The notes under the pieces are model-generated. The model did not search any database, had not been told where the DNA came from, and saw only the letters and a list, made by a program, of their open reading frames with translations. A program made the translations under genes and the position numbers. Below, in pieces: positions 15,753-27,346 of a stretch of 64,000 nt of DNA. The stretch covers positions 1,285,948 to 1,349,947 of the forward strand of contig NC_030853.1 of NCBI RefSeq assembly GCF_000208745.1. The letters run 5' to 3'. This stretch comes from Theobroma cacao. Its lineage: Eukaryota > Streptophyta > Magnoliopsida > Malvales > Malvaceae. Each line of letters starts with the position of its first letter. Positions within the stretch are counted from its first letter, which is position 1.

Positions 15753-17147
15753 TTTTGTTTTTCCTAAAATTTTTTTTGCCCATCATTCTTTGTAATTTGT
15801 TATTGAGAAGATGCAAATAGGGATAGGTCTGATGAAGTCAGTTTCTGGTGTCTATGACCCAAGGAAGTCATCCTTTGTACATTCTCTTTTGGTTTGAACC
15901 CTCTGTACATTTCTGCTATTTCACTATTTCATTTATTCATCTTTGTTGCCCTTAAGTCAAGATCAATGCTCCTTCCATATATTTGTCCACGTGAAAATCT
16001 ATGACAGAAGCTGATGGATATTTAATAAATCAGCTGGAATTTGGTCTACAGTGCAGAAATTTACAGTTATTGGGATGTAAATTGGGTCTATTTCTGATGA
16101 TGGTTTGACAAAAATCAGGCCTGGTTGTTAATGACTAATTGACTATGACCTACTATTTTCCTGAGGTGGCTGTTAAATTTGAGCCTTGGGTTGTTGTCAG
16201 GTCTGCATCTATCTCATTATTATGCTTGGAATAATTCATTCTTCAACTAAATCTTAGTTACTTATCAATAATAAGGTCACACCACATTATTGCTGTTTCA
16301 TGATAAGAGTGTTAATTACCTTGCTTTGGAGATTCTAAACTTGTCCCATGTCTTCCCATAGGCTGGAATAATCAATTCCAAATTTTAGTGGATTTGTGGG
16401 AAATAGTGAATTCTAATTCTTCTGACCCTGCTGCAATGATAGCATAAGACTGAACATGTGACATAAAACTATAAAAAAGACATCAAGCGAGGCGCGAAGT
16501 AGGGACAGTTCTGCACTGCTGCAGAAAAATTTTGGAAGGTGATCTTTCAGCTAAAGAATAGCACATGCAATTGTGAAATAACAATATTTGTGAGCTTTCA
16601 TTTAATGGCTTTGGTACAAAAATATACAGATCTAATCTCTACTTATTTATTGACCCAGAGCAGGCAGACATACATGGTAATTGGGAGGATGATGTTCTGT
16701 TTTCCTTCTTGATTTCCATTATTCTGGTTCCAAAACTATATGTATACACAAATCAATGAATCCCACAAATTTAGTTATATGTTTAACATAAATGAAAGAG
16801 GAAGTAAAAATTACAATTAAGGAGCAAAGCATGCACTGTAAGTATCAATCTTGAACCTTTAAAGAGGATAACAAGCATTAACTTCAAGTCTTTACTTAGA
16901 ATATCAATATCTTAATTCATATATTGAATAATAGTTATAATGATGCAAACCGCCCATAATCACCAACCCTTGCATTTAATGCACTCAACTGTTCTAGATA
17001 GACAAAACTCTGTATTTCAGTCGAGATTAAAAGGTGAACAACTCATTCCCATCAGGTTCCGCAACCATTGAAAGAGACTAGCCACCTTCGTTTGCCTACT
17101 TACCTGGGTTATCTTCTGTTTCTGAAATTCCCAAGTGTACGATTGAG
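15753..17147. other. RGLG2 3' UTR and spacer
   Basis: The first 200-300 bases are probably 3' UTR (T-rich, with TTTGTAATTTG). The remainder is spacer before a small gene on the same strand. No ORF of note, tRNA or repeat was seen. Confidence 0.45.
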
Positions 17148-17528
17148 ATGGCCGCAGCTGCCAAGTTCTCTTACCAGAGATTGAGAAATGGAGATGATGA
17201 GCTTGATGTTGATGATATAGGAGAGAGACTGACTGGGAGATCAAGAAGCTTTTACAGGCTTAAAAGGATACCTGTTAGGAGGAGATTCAGGCTTAAGGTT
17301 CCAAGCTTGAAAAGATTCTTGAGGGGGAAGATTAAGCTAGTCAGGCTTTCGTTTGCTAAGGTGATGAAGAGATTGAAAGACAGTCAGTCTCATTTTGGTG
17401 ATCTTTTTGTTGGAAACTATGTATTCATTCAAGTCAATCCTACCACCATGAAATGCTTTGCAAAATCTTGTGAAGGCCCTGGCCTTAAAGCCTTGCCTTC
17501 CAGGTACTCTTTCCCTAGAATTGCTTGA
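17148..17528 (+). CDS. Small basic plant protein of unknown function, intronless
   Basis: Single-exon frame of 126 codons starting MAAAAKFSYQRLRNGDDE. I do not recognise a named domain. An acidic patch (GDDELDVDD) is followed by a very basic central part (RLKRIPVRRRFRLKVPSLKR, then RGKIKLVRLSFAKVMKRLK) and a motif SQSHFGDLFVGNYVF near residue 80. There is no signal peptide or membrane segment. Base composition and codon use look genuinely coding compared with the flanks. I recall small uncharacterised plant proteins with the same R/K-rich centre and SHFGDLF-type ending, possibly next to RGLG2 in Arabidopsis too (At5g14410), which would extend the synteny. The basic patch could bind nucleic acid or membrane, but that is only a guess. 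Confidence 0.7.
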   Translation: MAAAAKFSYQRLRNGDDELDVDDIGERLTGRSRSFYRLKRIPVRRRFRLKVPSLKRFLRGKIKLVRLSFAKVMKRLKDSQSHFGDLFVGNYVFIQVNPTTMKCFAKSCEGPGLKALPSRYSFPRIA

Positions 17529-18981
17529 TGCTCTTATTGTCTTTAATGTAAAAGCAGAAGTTTTAACTTTTCCTTTCAGGCTTTGAATGTCTTCCTACTT
17601 TTCCTTCTCCTAGATCTTGACTGGTATAGGATAGCTATAACTATTTGCAACCCCTCTACTGCAGTCTGTAATAATCCAGGATTGAACTGTAACCAAAAGG
17701 GATCAGCTACAGTATGAATCTTGGAAACCATGTAATACAATTTCATCAAAGAAAGAATAGAAGTTCTGGAAAAGATTTCTATGTTTATTTCCTTGATACA
17801 AATCAAATACCTATGTGGTTTAATCATAACTCAATTTCAATAGCTAATGTTGCATGTGGCATTCCAGTTCAGGATTTCTTAATCAATGGATGCTATAGCA
17901 TTGAAGATAATTCAGAATATTGTTTGCTGCCAAGTAATCGATTCATGTTAAGATAACTGTGACAGTTATCTCTTTTTATCTGCAACAGGTGCATCAGTAA
18001 CACATCAGTCATGGTAAAATTGAATAACAACCCCAGTTTTTGCTTCCTTTTTAACTTAATCCAGAGAGGAAAATGGTTTAAGAAAGTAGCAAACACAATC
18101 TATGCCAAGAAATGGTGCTTGTGAGCATTGAATAGCAAGTGAGATGTGTCTGAATTCCTGTCACAACCAGGAAGGCATTAACTCTCTCCATCATGGAGAT
18201 GTGAGAACCTTTACTAATTGTCTTGATGTAATCAGCAGCAAAATGAATGAATCATGTGATCTGGCAGGAGTTGGGAGGATGGGAGTTAGAAGTCAATGCC
18301 TAACCCCAAGAAAGTTGACTCTAGACACGTTTTGCTATTGTTGGCACTTGGCAGCAGCACCCGTGGCTTTGGTTTGGACATAGAAATTAGTTGTGGCACT
18401 AAATGAATCATTTATCCATTCCCATATTCCAACCCATGGTTTTGTATATTAAAATTAAGGATTATTGTTCTACACACCTCTAGACTGTAAACAATCTTTA
18501 AGGCATGTTGGGTTTTTTTTTTTTTTTTCCAAACACTGAATGCTACTGCTATCTATATGATAAAAAATTCGATATCTTAATAAAGATAAATAAAATATTA
18601 AAAAAATAAAATATTTAAAATATTTTTAATTTTTAATTATAATTATATATAAATTTATTAATTTTTAAAATATATATTGTTTCAAATGCGTTAATACCTG
18701 AACATAAAATATCTAATATATATTTTTTTTCTTTTCACTCTTTCCCTCTCCCTGAAATCGCATGCACTCTGCCATCAGAGATTCTTTATTTGGTCTTATT
18801 AATGAGGCCCAAGAACCCTTCAAGGAAGGGTAGACTTGTTTTTGGGCCAAGTGGGTCAATACCCTTATCAAAACGCACCGGTTTGGCTCCATTACAAATA
18901 ATTAAAGCAGAGGGTTCTGGGTTTTCTGGTTTTGGGAGCAGAGGCAAACCCTCCACTGGTTTTCTTCATTTTGCTTCATCA
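17529..18981. other. Spacer and PPR gene leader
   Basis: Holds the 3' end of the small gene, spacer, and the leader of the PPR gene. A T-run at 18513-18528 and an AT-rich patch at 18560-18720 are visible. The reading frame of PPR exon 1 stays open upstream to 18790 with other ATG codons, but that extension does not look conserved or like a targeting peptide. Confidence 0.4.
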
Positions 18982-21900
18982 ATGAAGTTCCTCTTTCGAT
19001 CCGTTTCCGGTAAAAAAATTCAAAACTTTACAAATACCCATTTCTTTTGTTGACGAGATTCATCGAACTGAGAGCTTATCTCGCTTCCTTTCTTGTTCTG
19101 TTTTCTTTTTTTTGTTGTTCAAAGCTGGTTACAACAGGCCTCTGCTTCAAGCTCTGGGTTGCCGCCGGTTGTCGGATGTAACTGCACTAAAAGCCAAACG
19201 AAACTATGCTGAAAATGTCTCTGAATACAACACTGTCCTCACTTCTCTTGTCTCAAAACGAAGGTCCTGTCTTTTCACTTGTTGCTCTATCTGGGCCTTT
19301 TATTATTATTATTAGAATTTTATGCTACATTTTAGCCATTTCTTCATTATGAATCAATTATGGTTTGGCTTCATAGCAATTTTTTAGGAAGCAAAAGCAA
19401 GAGTAAATGAGTAATAAATAGGCATCGCCTTATTTGTTTGTGAATTGGGTGTTGGTGATGCAGGAATTTTCTGTTGAGGGATGTTTATGATGATATGATG
19501 CTGGATGGGGTGCAGCCAACTAGAGATACTTTCCAGGCTTTGATTATAGGAACCATGAGAGGGGCACGCCTGCAAGATGCTTTATATTTTAGAGATGAAA
19601 TGAAGGCCATGGGATTAGTCCCTGAGGTATGTCGTGCTCTTTTTCTTTCCTAACTCTTTCTTAATTTTGCAAGTTTTACTTCCCATTTTTCATATTAATT
19701 TTGCCAACTCAAAATTGGCTGTTTCAATAATTTGTTAATTATATTAATATGACTTAAATTTCTATTTGTTCAATAGGTCGCTTTGTACAACCATTTGATC
19801 TCAACCTGTGGGAAGTGCAAGAATTCTGACCTTGCAATTCAGGTATGCCTCTCATGTGTTTGTAGCGATCTTTTATTTGTTTACTTTCTGTGTTCCGTTT
19901 GTAGCATTTACATCTATCAGTTTCTTTATGACCTCTAATTATTGAACCTCGTTGTTCTCTTTCATATAAGATTCTGGAAGAAATGAAGAGATATGATGTG
20001 AAGCCTAATGGACAAACTTACGTTGCTTTACTTAATGCATGTGCAGCAGCTGGACGATTAGATCGAGTGTATGCTACTATTTCTTTGGTGTAACTTTCTG
20101 TTTTTAAGTTCAATGACTGTGCTCAGATTCCTTGGTTTTTGGAATGCTTGTCCCTTAGCTGTGATAATATGCTGGTTCTTATGCTGCACAACAGTTAGAA
20201 TGAATCACTTCTATATGATGAGAACTTTTGATATGTTCTTGCAAACAAGTGTCTGTCTCTTGCCTGTGACTTACGAAAGAAGATTTTGTAATTTTGAAAA
20301 TTATGAAACTAACGTGCATGTAAATGCTGTAGGTTAGCAATAGTCCGTGATATGACTGCTGCTGGTGCTGCATTGAACAAGTACTGCTATGCTGGACTTA
20401 TAACTGCACATATGAACAAGATGCCTAGAGCAGATGATATAGCAACAAAAGTAATAATTAGGCTTTTTCTCTACTTTGACTAGTGCTTCATTCATTCCTC
20501 TTTGTAGTTTTCTAAAATTTCCCTCTCCTCTCTAGATTATTGAGTTTGCCGAGCAGTCGAAAGGATGGTCATCTGTTGAAGCGTCAACTGGAAATGCTGC
20601 AAATGTGATGGCTGGCATTCCTGAAGAAGAGTTATACAACCTACCTACTGCTGACGTTGTTCATAGGCGCGGTTTCTTAAACAGGCAGCTAACTGTATAC
20701 CATGTTGCATTTCATGCTTGTGCAGACCTTAGGAATGTAGAGGTATTGTCTCACACACTTCCAGAGATCAAATTTGTACCTCTCTCTGTCTCTCTCTCAA
20801 AGTACATATGCACACGTTCTGAGACATATGAAGTATTATATTATTGTTTTTGCTCTTCATAATTATGTCAATACATATACTTGTGCATCACAAGATGATA
20901 TTATTGTTGCAATCCCTGACCCTTGTTTTCTGCTGTGAAGTTTTGCTATATCGTGGTCATATAGGTATATATTCTTGCAGCAAGCTTTTAATTGACATTA
21001 AGTTAACAGTTTTCAAGTTTACTTACTTGGCTATAGACTCCATTCTGCCCCCATCAACTAGTTATCAATCTGGATACACTAATAGCATAATCTATATGCC
21101 GTTTGGATGTTTAACCCACTGGAAAGTTACCTACCTTATAGATCTTTCCCCAAAACTTACTTTTTTAGTAAACCATGAAGCAGTCGCACTTTATCCATTT
21201 GTTTGCTTAGCATGTTTTATGTACTGTGTAACTATTTTTCTATTGAATTTTATTCATATATTTATCTTTGGTCATGGTAGGCTATTGAAACTTTACTGGA
21301 GATGCTCAAGAAGGATCGTAAAACACCGGACACCTTTATTGTCTGGCAAACTATGAGGTATACATTGTTTTGCATTTATTTGTCATTGATTCGGCCATTT
21401 TGACAGAAAAAGCTTTTAGGTTGTTGACAACTTCCCTTTACTACTCTGTCTTTCTGTTTTTGCACCCTTTTCCTGATTAGATGCTATTTCCATGCTGGAG
21501 ACATTGACCGTGGTGTTCAAATTTTTCAAGAGTACTTAAATGGAGGGAAGCCTCCTACAGTGGAACTTTATGCAGTGAGTTTTACATCGCAATATCCATT
21601 TCTTGCTAAGATATAATTCTTTCAAATTTTTCTATTTTCTCAGTGCTGTCTGGATGCTTTTCCATTGGTTTCTTTGTCTCTATTTTGGAAAGTTCTGAGG
21701 ATTTATATTGTGGTAACATTGGGTCTCCTAATTTCTAATGTATCATTTTACTGCTTAAACTGCATTATACATTCATGATATAGTGAAGTTCGCTTTTGCT
21801 TGGAAGTGGAGATAATATAAGATCGTCTTTCTAGTTAGAAATATGTGGCTGGCTTGCAGGGTGTTTTTACATTCTATTGGCATAAATTGAGCATGTCTAC

Positions 21901-22821
21901 TTGATAAAAGGCTGGTTTTTAATATGATTAATCAATGATATACGGTTTAATATAGTTGAAAGAGGATAATCATTAAGTTATTGCAACTTCTTTGGTTGTA
22001 GACAGTTGTTGAGGGAGCCATGGTTGGGTATACTCCCAGAGGAATGCAACTTGCTCAAGAAACACTGGTATGTACGATAGGGCATAGTTAATTCATTAAA
22101 CTTCTTGAGTATCATTATTGTCTTGGTCATGTTGAATATGGTTTTTCTTGGCTTAATGCAGGTCAATATGACTTCGAGGAACTTCTTCTTGAACCCTAAA
22201 ATGGGAAGTGATCTCCTCCTTGTAGCTGCTGGTGAGAAGGTAAGCAAACATTTAAGTTGGTGGACATTTTCCGGGAAGGTGTATTTATCCGCCCTTGTTC
22301 ACTATATTTGCTTCATTATTTTGTGAATGCTTGTGCAATCTCCTGTTCTTAGAACTTTTATGTTTCTGATGCAGACTGGTGGATATACAAATGCAAACTA
22401 TATATGGGATCTGATGCAGGCTCGTAATATAGTTCCTACTCTTCCTGCAGTGGAAGCTTATTACAATGGCCTTAAAGTAATTCTTCTTACCTCTTATACT
22501 ATCATTTACCAAAGTAATAGTTGTCTTTCATTTGTTCATTATCCCTTTGTCTATGTAGTGTGAGGAACATAAAATGTTTCATAAACGTAAAATATGCTGT
22601 AATTTATGCAAGAGCTTGTAATCAGGTCTATGTTTGGTCAAACTGCTGTGCCATGACTGAAACCTATGGACTTGACAATCTGAATTGTGTAAATTTACAT
22701 ATTTTCTTCTCTCTTATTGCAGGACCGTGAGATACCTGAAGATGACCCAAGATTGCAATTAGTTTCTCGTACTTTAAACAACCTGCAGCGTAGATTCAGA
22801 ACAGGACCCGGACGACCTTAA
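18982..22821 (+). CDS. Mitochondrial pentatricopeptide repeat protein (At4g35850 type)
   Basis: P-class PPR protein, expected to act on organelle RNA. Thirteen exons: 18982-19009, 19125-19263, 19464-19626, 19777-19842, 19971-20068, 20333-20450, 20536-20742, 21281-21357, 21481-21574, 22002-22067, 22162-22239, 22375-22476 and 22723-22821. They give 444 codons with all phases consistent. So many introns is unusual for plant PPR genes, most of which are intronless. The start MKFLFRSVSAGYNRP looks like a mitochondrial presequence (basic, hydroxylated, no acids). PPR-like units include EYNTVLTSLVSKRRNFLLRD, PTRDTFQALIIGTMRGARL, ALYNHLISTCGKCKNSDLAI and PNGQTYVALLNACAAAGRL. The tail is LNNLQRRFRTGPGRP. 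The nearby Rab gene matches the Arabidopsis order At4g35850-At4g35860. Confidence 0.92.
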
Positions 22822-23842
22822 TTGAATCAATGTCATGGTTATATTTGTTTTACCCAGTAATGTTGGCATATTGAAGTAGGAACTTGAGGCAGAATCTTCT
22901 TTGCAATAATGGCTAAAGATGAATGAATTAGTTCCATAAAAGAAGAGATGGATGAGTTTGGCCTGAGGCATACATTGGGTGGTTTTATATTGTAACTGAA
23001 GTTGTTTTGTTAGTTAATTCAGTTGAGATTTTTTCTTTTTTCCGGAACAAAAAGAGATAATATATTACTGCATTATTATATAAATTAATAAAAAGGGCAG
23101 GTTCTTATATGAGTTGATGGTCAGAAATTGTCTTTAATAGTCTATTACCCAATTTTACTCTAATCCATAACCTATTATGTTATTATCAACAGAGTTAACT
23201 CGTTTGTTGTAACTTGTCGACGAGTTAACTCAACTCAGCCGGATACCTAAACATAGGTTATTAACAATTATATTAGTAAATACGAATATGAAACAATAAA
23301 TTAATGTGTTGATGACTTAATTAATTAAATACGTATACAAATATGTTTATATATGTATGCAGAATGTCTATTGAATATATTATGATATGTTATGATATGA
23401 TGTTTTAAATATGTCGATATGATTAATACATGAAATACGATAATCTTAATTTAAATCTGTTTAATTTTGTGTTCTCGAATTTTATAAAAAGATCATGTAA
23501 AAACTAGAGAGAGTCTTTTTTAAAGGTGGTTAATATAATTAAAAAAGATTGGAATTAAATAAATTTAAAACCATTTAGAAAATATTTGTGTTATAATAAG
23601 TTTATTAAAGGTTTTTCTTTTTTTTTTATGTTACAATTATTTTTGGAAATAGTGTATTCAAAGTTGGGCTATAAAAGTATGAAAGCCAATGGTGAATGGC
23701 CCAATAAGGCCATGGTCCCTGCAATGCCCTTCTTCTCGTCGAAACCAACTATAATTGCCCTTCTCAGTCTTCCAAAGTAAGCCGACCAGAAACTGGAAAG
23801 CAGGTTCTTCTCTTTGAAACCGATTCCAAACTGAGCCGACAG
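22822..23842. other. PPR 3' flank and promoter of the ESF2-like gene
   Basis: The first 250 bases are likely 3' UTR. After about 23050 the sequence is AT-rich with short repeats such as GATATGTTATGATATGATG near 23385. The promoter of the next gene is close to its ATG at 23843. No further gene was seen. Confidence 0.4.
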
Positions 23843-26025
23843 ATGCAGAAACTGGAAAATAACAAGGCGAAGAAAATGAAAAAGAATAAAAGAAGAGAGA
23901 AGCAAAAGTTAAAGGAAACTTCAATTTCCAATCTTGAGGAGGAAGATGATGAACAACAGGACGAAGGGTTAGATGAAACTGACCAGGAAGCCGCAAAGGG
24001 TGACGAGGAAAAACAAGAGGCTGATGATGATGAAGCTGATGGTTTGGAAGATGGGAATGGCGTACCCAATAAGAAGAAGAAGAAGAAGAAGGAGAAGTTG
24101 TTGAAGGAAGCAGCTGAGGCTGATAACCGTGGGGTTTGTTACTTGAGCAGGATTCCACCTCATATGGATCATGTCAAACTACGGCAGTTGCTTTCTCAGT
24201 ATGGGGAAATACTTAGGATTTATCTTACTCCTTCAGGTGAGCAAATATCATTGAAAATTTTCCCTCATAATGGGTTGCCTTTTAGTTATTATCATGAGAA
24301 AAGTATTGATTTTTATTGATTTTACTAATGCAGGTCATCCACCCCAAGTAAAGGGTAAGCGTACAAGACCCTCCAAGGTTCAAGAACAAGAATTTTCTGA
24401 AGGGTATGTCTCGTATAGCTTAACCAAATTTTTTTCATATAGTTGTGAATTTTTAAAGATTTCCCCTTTTACTTTTACAGTTTATATTTTGGCATTAAGA
24501 ATTTCTGGAGGTTTTTACTTTGCCTCAAAGCTTAAAGATGTTGTGATGATATGGTTCAACAATTTTTCTCATGTTTATTCTGTAGGTGGGTTGAATTTGC
24601 TAGGAAAGGGATTGCAAAGAGGGTTGCTAATATGTTAAATGGTGAACAAGTTGGTATGAGGATTAATTACAATATAGTTCTTCTTCTTTGTAATTTCAGT
24701 AACATGGTGTGTCCTCTTTGAAGGTCTTTTTCCCTATATTTCTGATCTTTGTCACTCTGTTTAGGTGGGAGGAAGAGGTCATCATTCTATTATGATCTTT
24801 GGAATATCAAGTACTTAAGTAAATTCAAATGGGATGATCTTACCGAAGAAATTGGTAACTCATTGTATTGTGTTCTTTGTTTCACAATGATTTTGGTGTT
24901 ATTTGTTGCTCGTCTTAGTTTTTTTTTTTTTTTTCTCATGTAGCTTACAAGAGTGCAATTCGGGAGCAGAAGCTAGCTTTAGAAATTTCTGCTGCCAAGA
25001 GGGAGCGGGATTTCTATCTCTCTAAAGTTGACCAATCTCATGCACTAAATTCAATTGAAGAACGAATGAAGAAGGTAAACAACTTAAATTTTCTATGTGA
25101 CACGTTGTCATCAATGTAACAGCTTACATTTTCAATTTAACTAGTTGTGGCTTAGCTACATAATGCTTCATATTTGTTCTCAAAGATACCACTCCAGTGC
25201 ATGTTCCACCCTAAGGTGATATAATTTTTCTTGGCTGAATTTCATGTGCATAGTATCATGCTCATTGCTTCCAAGTTCTAACATTGGCAAATTATGTCTT
25301 CCTAGCCATTATCAGTGAAGCACCCTCTTCCTATTTGGGTTACTCTTTTTACCTGATCTCTTTCATATTCTAGTTTGGGTGGCATGTTTTTACATCAATC
25401 ATCTTTGATATGTCAAGAGTGATTCAGATTGGAAAGAAGGTAAATCCCTTTTCCTTCTTGAGTTCTTTCCATTCTGGATCACTTAGAGGTTCAAGTAATC
25501 AAATTATTCGTCCACGTTCTTAGAAGGTGACCTTTTGTAATTTCATTTATAGATAACTGTATGCTTATCCAAAATCCATTAAAAGCTTCTAATAAGATTT
25601 TTTCACACTTGGTTTACTCTTCACATAATGATGGATTGCTGCATTTATTTCTAGTTAGCAGCAATCAGTTGACAGTAACTTTTTGGTTTAGTCTGTAATT
25701 GCCTCAACAAAAAAAAAAAAAGAATAAATATGTAATTGTGCATGTTCGGTTCCCTCATGTCTATGACTTTCCACAGAAGCAAAAGGTGCAACAGGAGTCT
25801 GGAACAAATTCTGAGCTGCCTGTTAGCCAGAAGAAGGTGATTCGCCAATTCCCTCAGAAAAAGCCAGTCACAGTTGATAAATCTGAAAGCAAACCGCAAC
25901 TCTCTAAAGATATTCTGGCTGGGGTGAGTATTACTTGATAAGCAACAATTGTATCTGTTTTCTGTTCTACCCTGTTCCCTGAAGCTTGCTTCCAATGTTC
26001 TTTGCAGATATTTGCTGGTTCTTAG
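23843..26025 (+). CDS. Pre-rRNA-processing protein ESF2 / activator of basal transcription 1-like, RRM protein
   Basis: Nucleolar RNA-binding protein expected to help process 18S pre-rRNA in the small-subunit processome (yeast Esf2, animal ABT1). Seven exons: 23843-24236, 24334-24403, 24586-24653, 24765-24854, 24944-25074, 25777-25923 and 26008-26025. They give 305 codons. A Lys-rich start is followed by a long acidic stretch (roughly residues 30-75, DDEQQDEG and KQEADDDEADG) and a polylysine run. The RRM starts at RGVCYLSRIPPHMD and, as in this family, is split by an insertion before EGWVEFARKGIAKRVANMLNG. Next come SSFYYDLWNIKYLSKFKWDDLTE and the helix AIREQKLALEISAAKRERDFYLSKVDQS, the family signature. 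The last exon codes only IFAGS. Confidence 0.92.
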
Positions 26026-27346
26026 TGATCAAGTTCAAAGTGCTAGGTTGGCAGTCAATTGCAGAAGATTTGCATTCTGGGTGTAAGGTTTATGTTTGTG
26101 CATTGTATAGCCACTCTCATGTGGGTTAAGAAATAGAGAAAATCTTTGATTAAGCAGACAGCAACTAGGGCAAGGCCAGGTTGTTAGCACCATACAACTT
26201 TTGTAGTCTTCATGCAGAGGTGGGACTAATTTAGTTTTATCATCATACAGTTTTGAATCTGGATTTACACCAAATGTAACCAACATTTTCCCTGTATTTG
26301 GGTATGATTTATTCCAATATTAAACATTTCTTTATGTGAGGACTCATCTTGGTGGACATCTGTTCCTTTTCAAGCATCCATCATTTTTCAATTAATGTTC
26401 ATTTTTAACAGTTCAAAGCAGTTAAGGACTTATACCATGATGAACATCTGATAATCCTAATCCATACCTAATTGATGATTAAAAAAATTTAAATTAGTAT
26501 ATCAATTAGTACTGTCAAGTCTATTTTACTTAATTTTATACAACTAAACTGGAACATATATAAATTATAAAGTTAAGTTACATTGAATAACTGTGTAGCT
26601 TCCTGTCTTCTCTAATTAATTTTTTCAAAGGATAAGAACCGGCACAAAGGTTTATTAAAATCTTACTTCAATAATTAATGAATAAAAAATTTAAAAATTA
26701 GGATTAACTTGATTATTTCATATATAATGATCACATCATATCAGAGAAAGAGAATGTTAATGGTTTTAATATAACGCATGATCGAATCATCGGTTCAATA
26801 GATACGACCATCGATTTTAATGTCTAAGCTTTTAATTAACATTTTAATTATTAAATCAAATAAAATTTTGCATTCACACTATATTTAATAACAAAATCTT
26901 ATTTTTGAAATGTGAATTTAATACAAAGTGATTTTCCTAAATTTTGAAATATCTAATAATCTATATTTAGTTCATTATCAGTTATCTTTCTCATACTAAT
27001 AATCACTCACACAAAACACTTATGCAAAACAACTTGAAATATCTCTACTGAAATATCTTTGTTGCAATTTGCAAGAAGCAAAATAGATTAATTAAGTTGA
27101 ATTCATCTAATAAATTAATTTTCCATGAACTTATAAGAAGGGATTCAAGGGTTCAACTAAACTAAATAAAAGTATCAGAATTAAATATAATTACACAGTT
27201 TAATAGATCAAAATAAACCCACAAATTTAAGTGAAGTGTTGTAAAATATTTCAATCAGGAAAACTTTTTCCAAAAAAACATGTGAGCATAAGTGCAGGGA
27301 CATCTCTGCTCCAACCCTCATCTGCTGGAAAATGTTGCCTTGAAAG
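26026..27346. other. ESF2-like 3' flank and spacer before the NLR pseudogene
   Basis: The first 300 bases are likely 3' UTR. AT-rich spacer follows. It contains one half (26374-26452) of a direct repeat whose other half lies just upstream of the resistance-gene start. No gene was seen. Confidence 0.45.
26374..26452. repeat. Left direct repeat flanking the NLR locus
   Basis: About 79 bp ending in GGACTTATACCATGATGAACATCTGAT. A copy at 31928-32005 has the same order and orientation at roughly 80% identity. The pair brackets the whole NBS-LRR locus. It may be a dispersed repeat, or the footprint of a duplication. Confidence 0.6.

Noticed and set aside
18790..18981. Upstream in-frame extension of PPR exon 1 (MVLLMRPKN...)
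   Set aside because: Adds about 64 residues with no likeness to the family. The total of 444 codons from 18982 matches the length I recall for At4g35850, and MKFLFRSVS is a good mitochondrial start.
20844..21356. 170-codon open frame on the plus strand
   Set aside because: It lies mostly in a PPR intron (20743-21280), continues into exon 8 in a wrong frame, and is rich in Phe/Leu/Ile/Tyr as expected from T-rich intron sequence.
23658..24158. 166-codon minus-strand frame (with overlapping ones at 23764-24069 and 23669-23905)
   Set aside because: Antisense to the acidic/Lys-rich exon 1 of the ESF2-like gene. The Ser/Phe-rich composition is the mirror of the GAA/GAT-rich coding strand.
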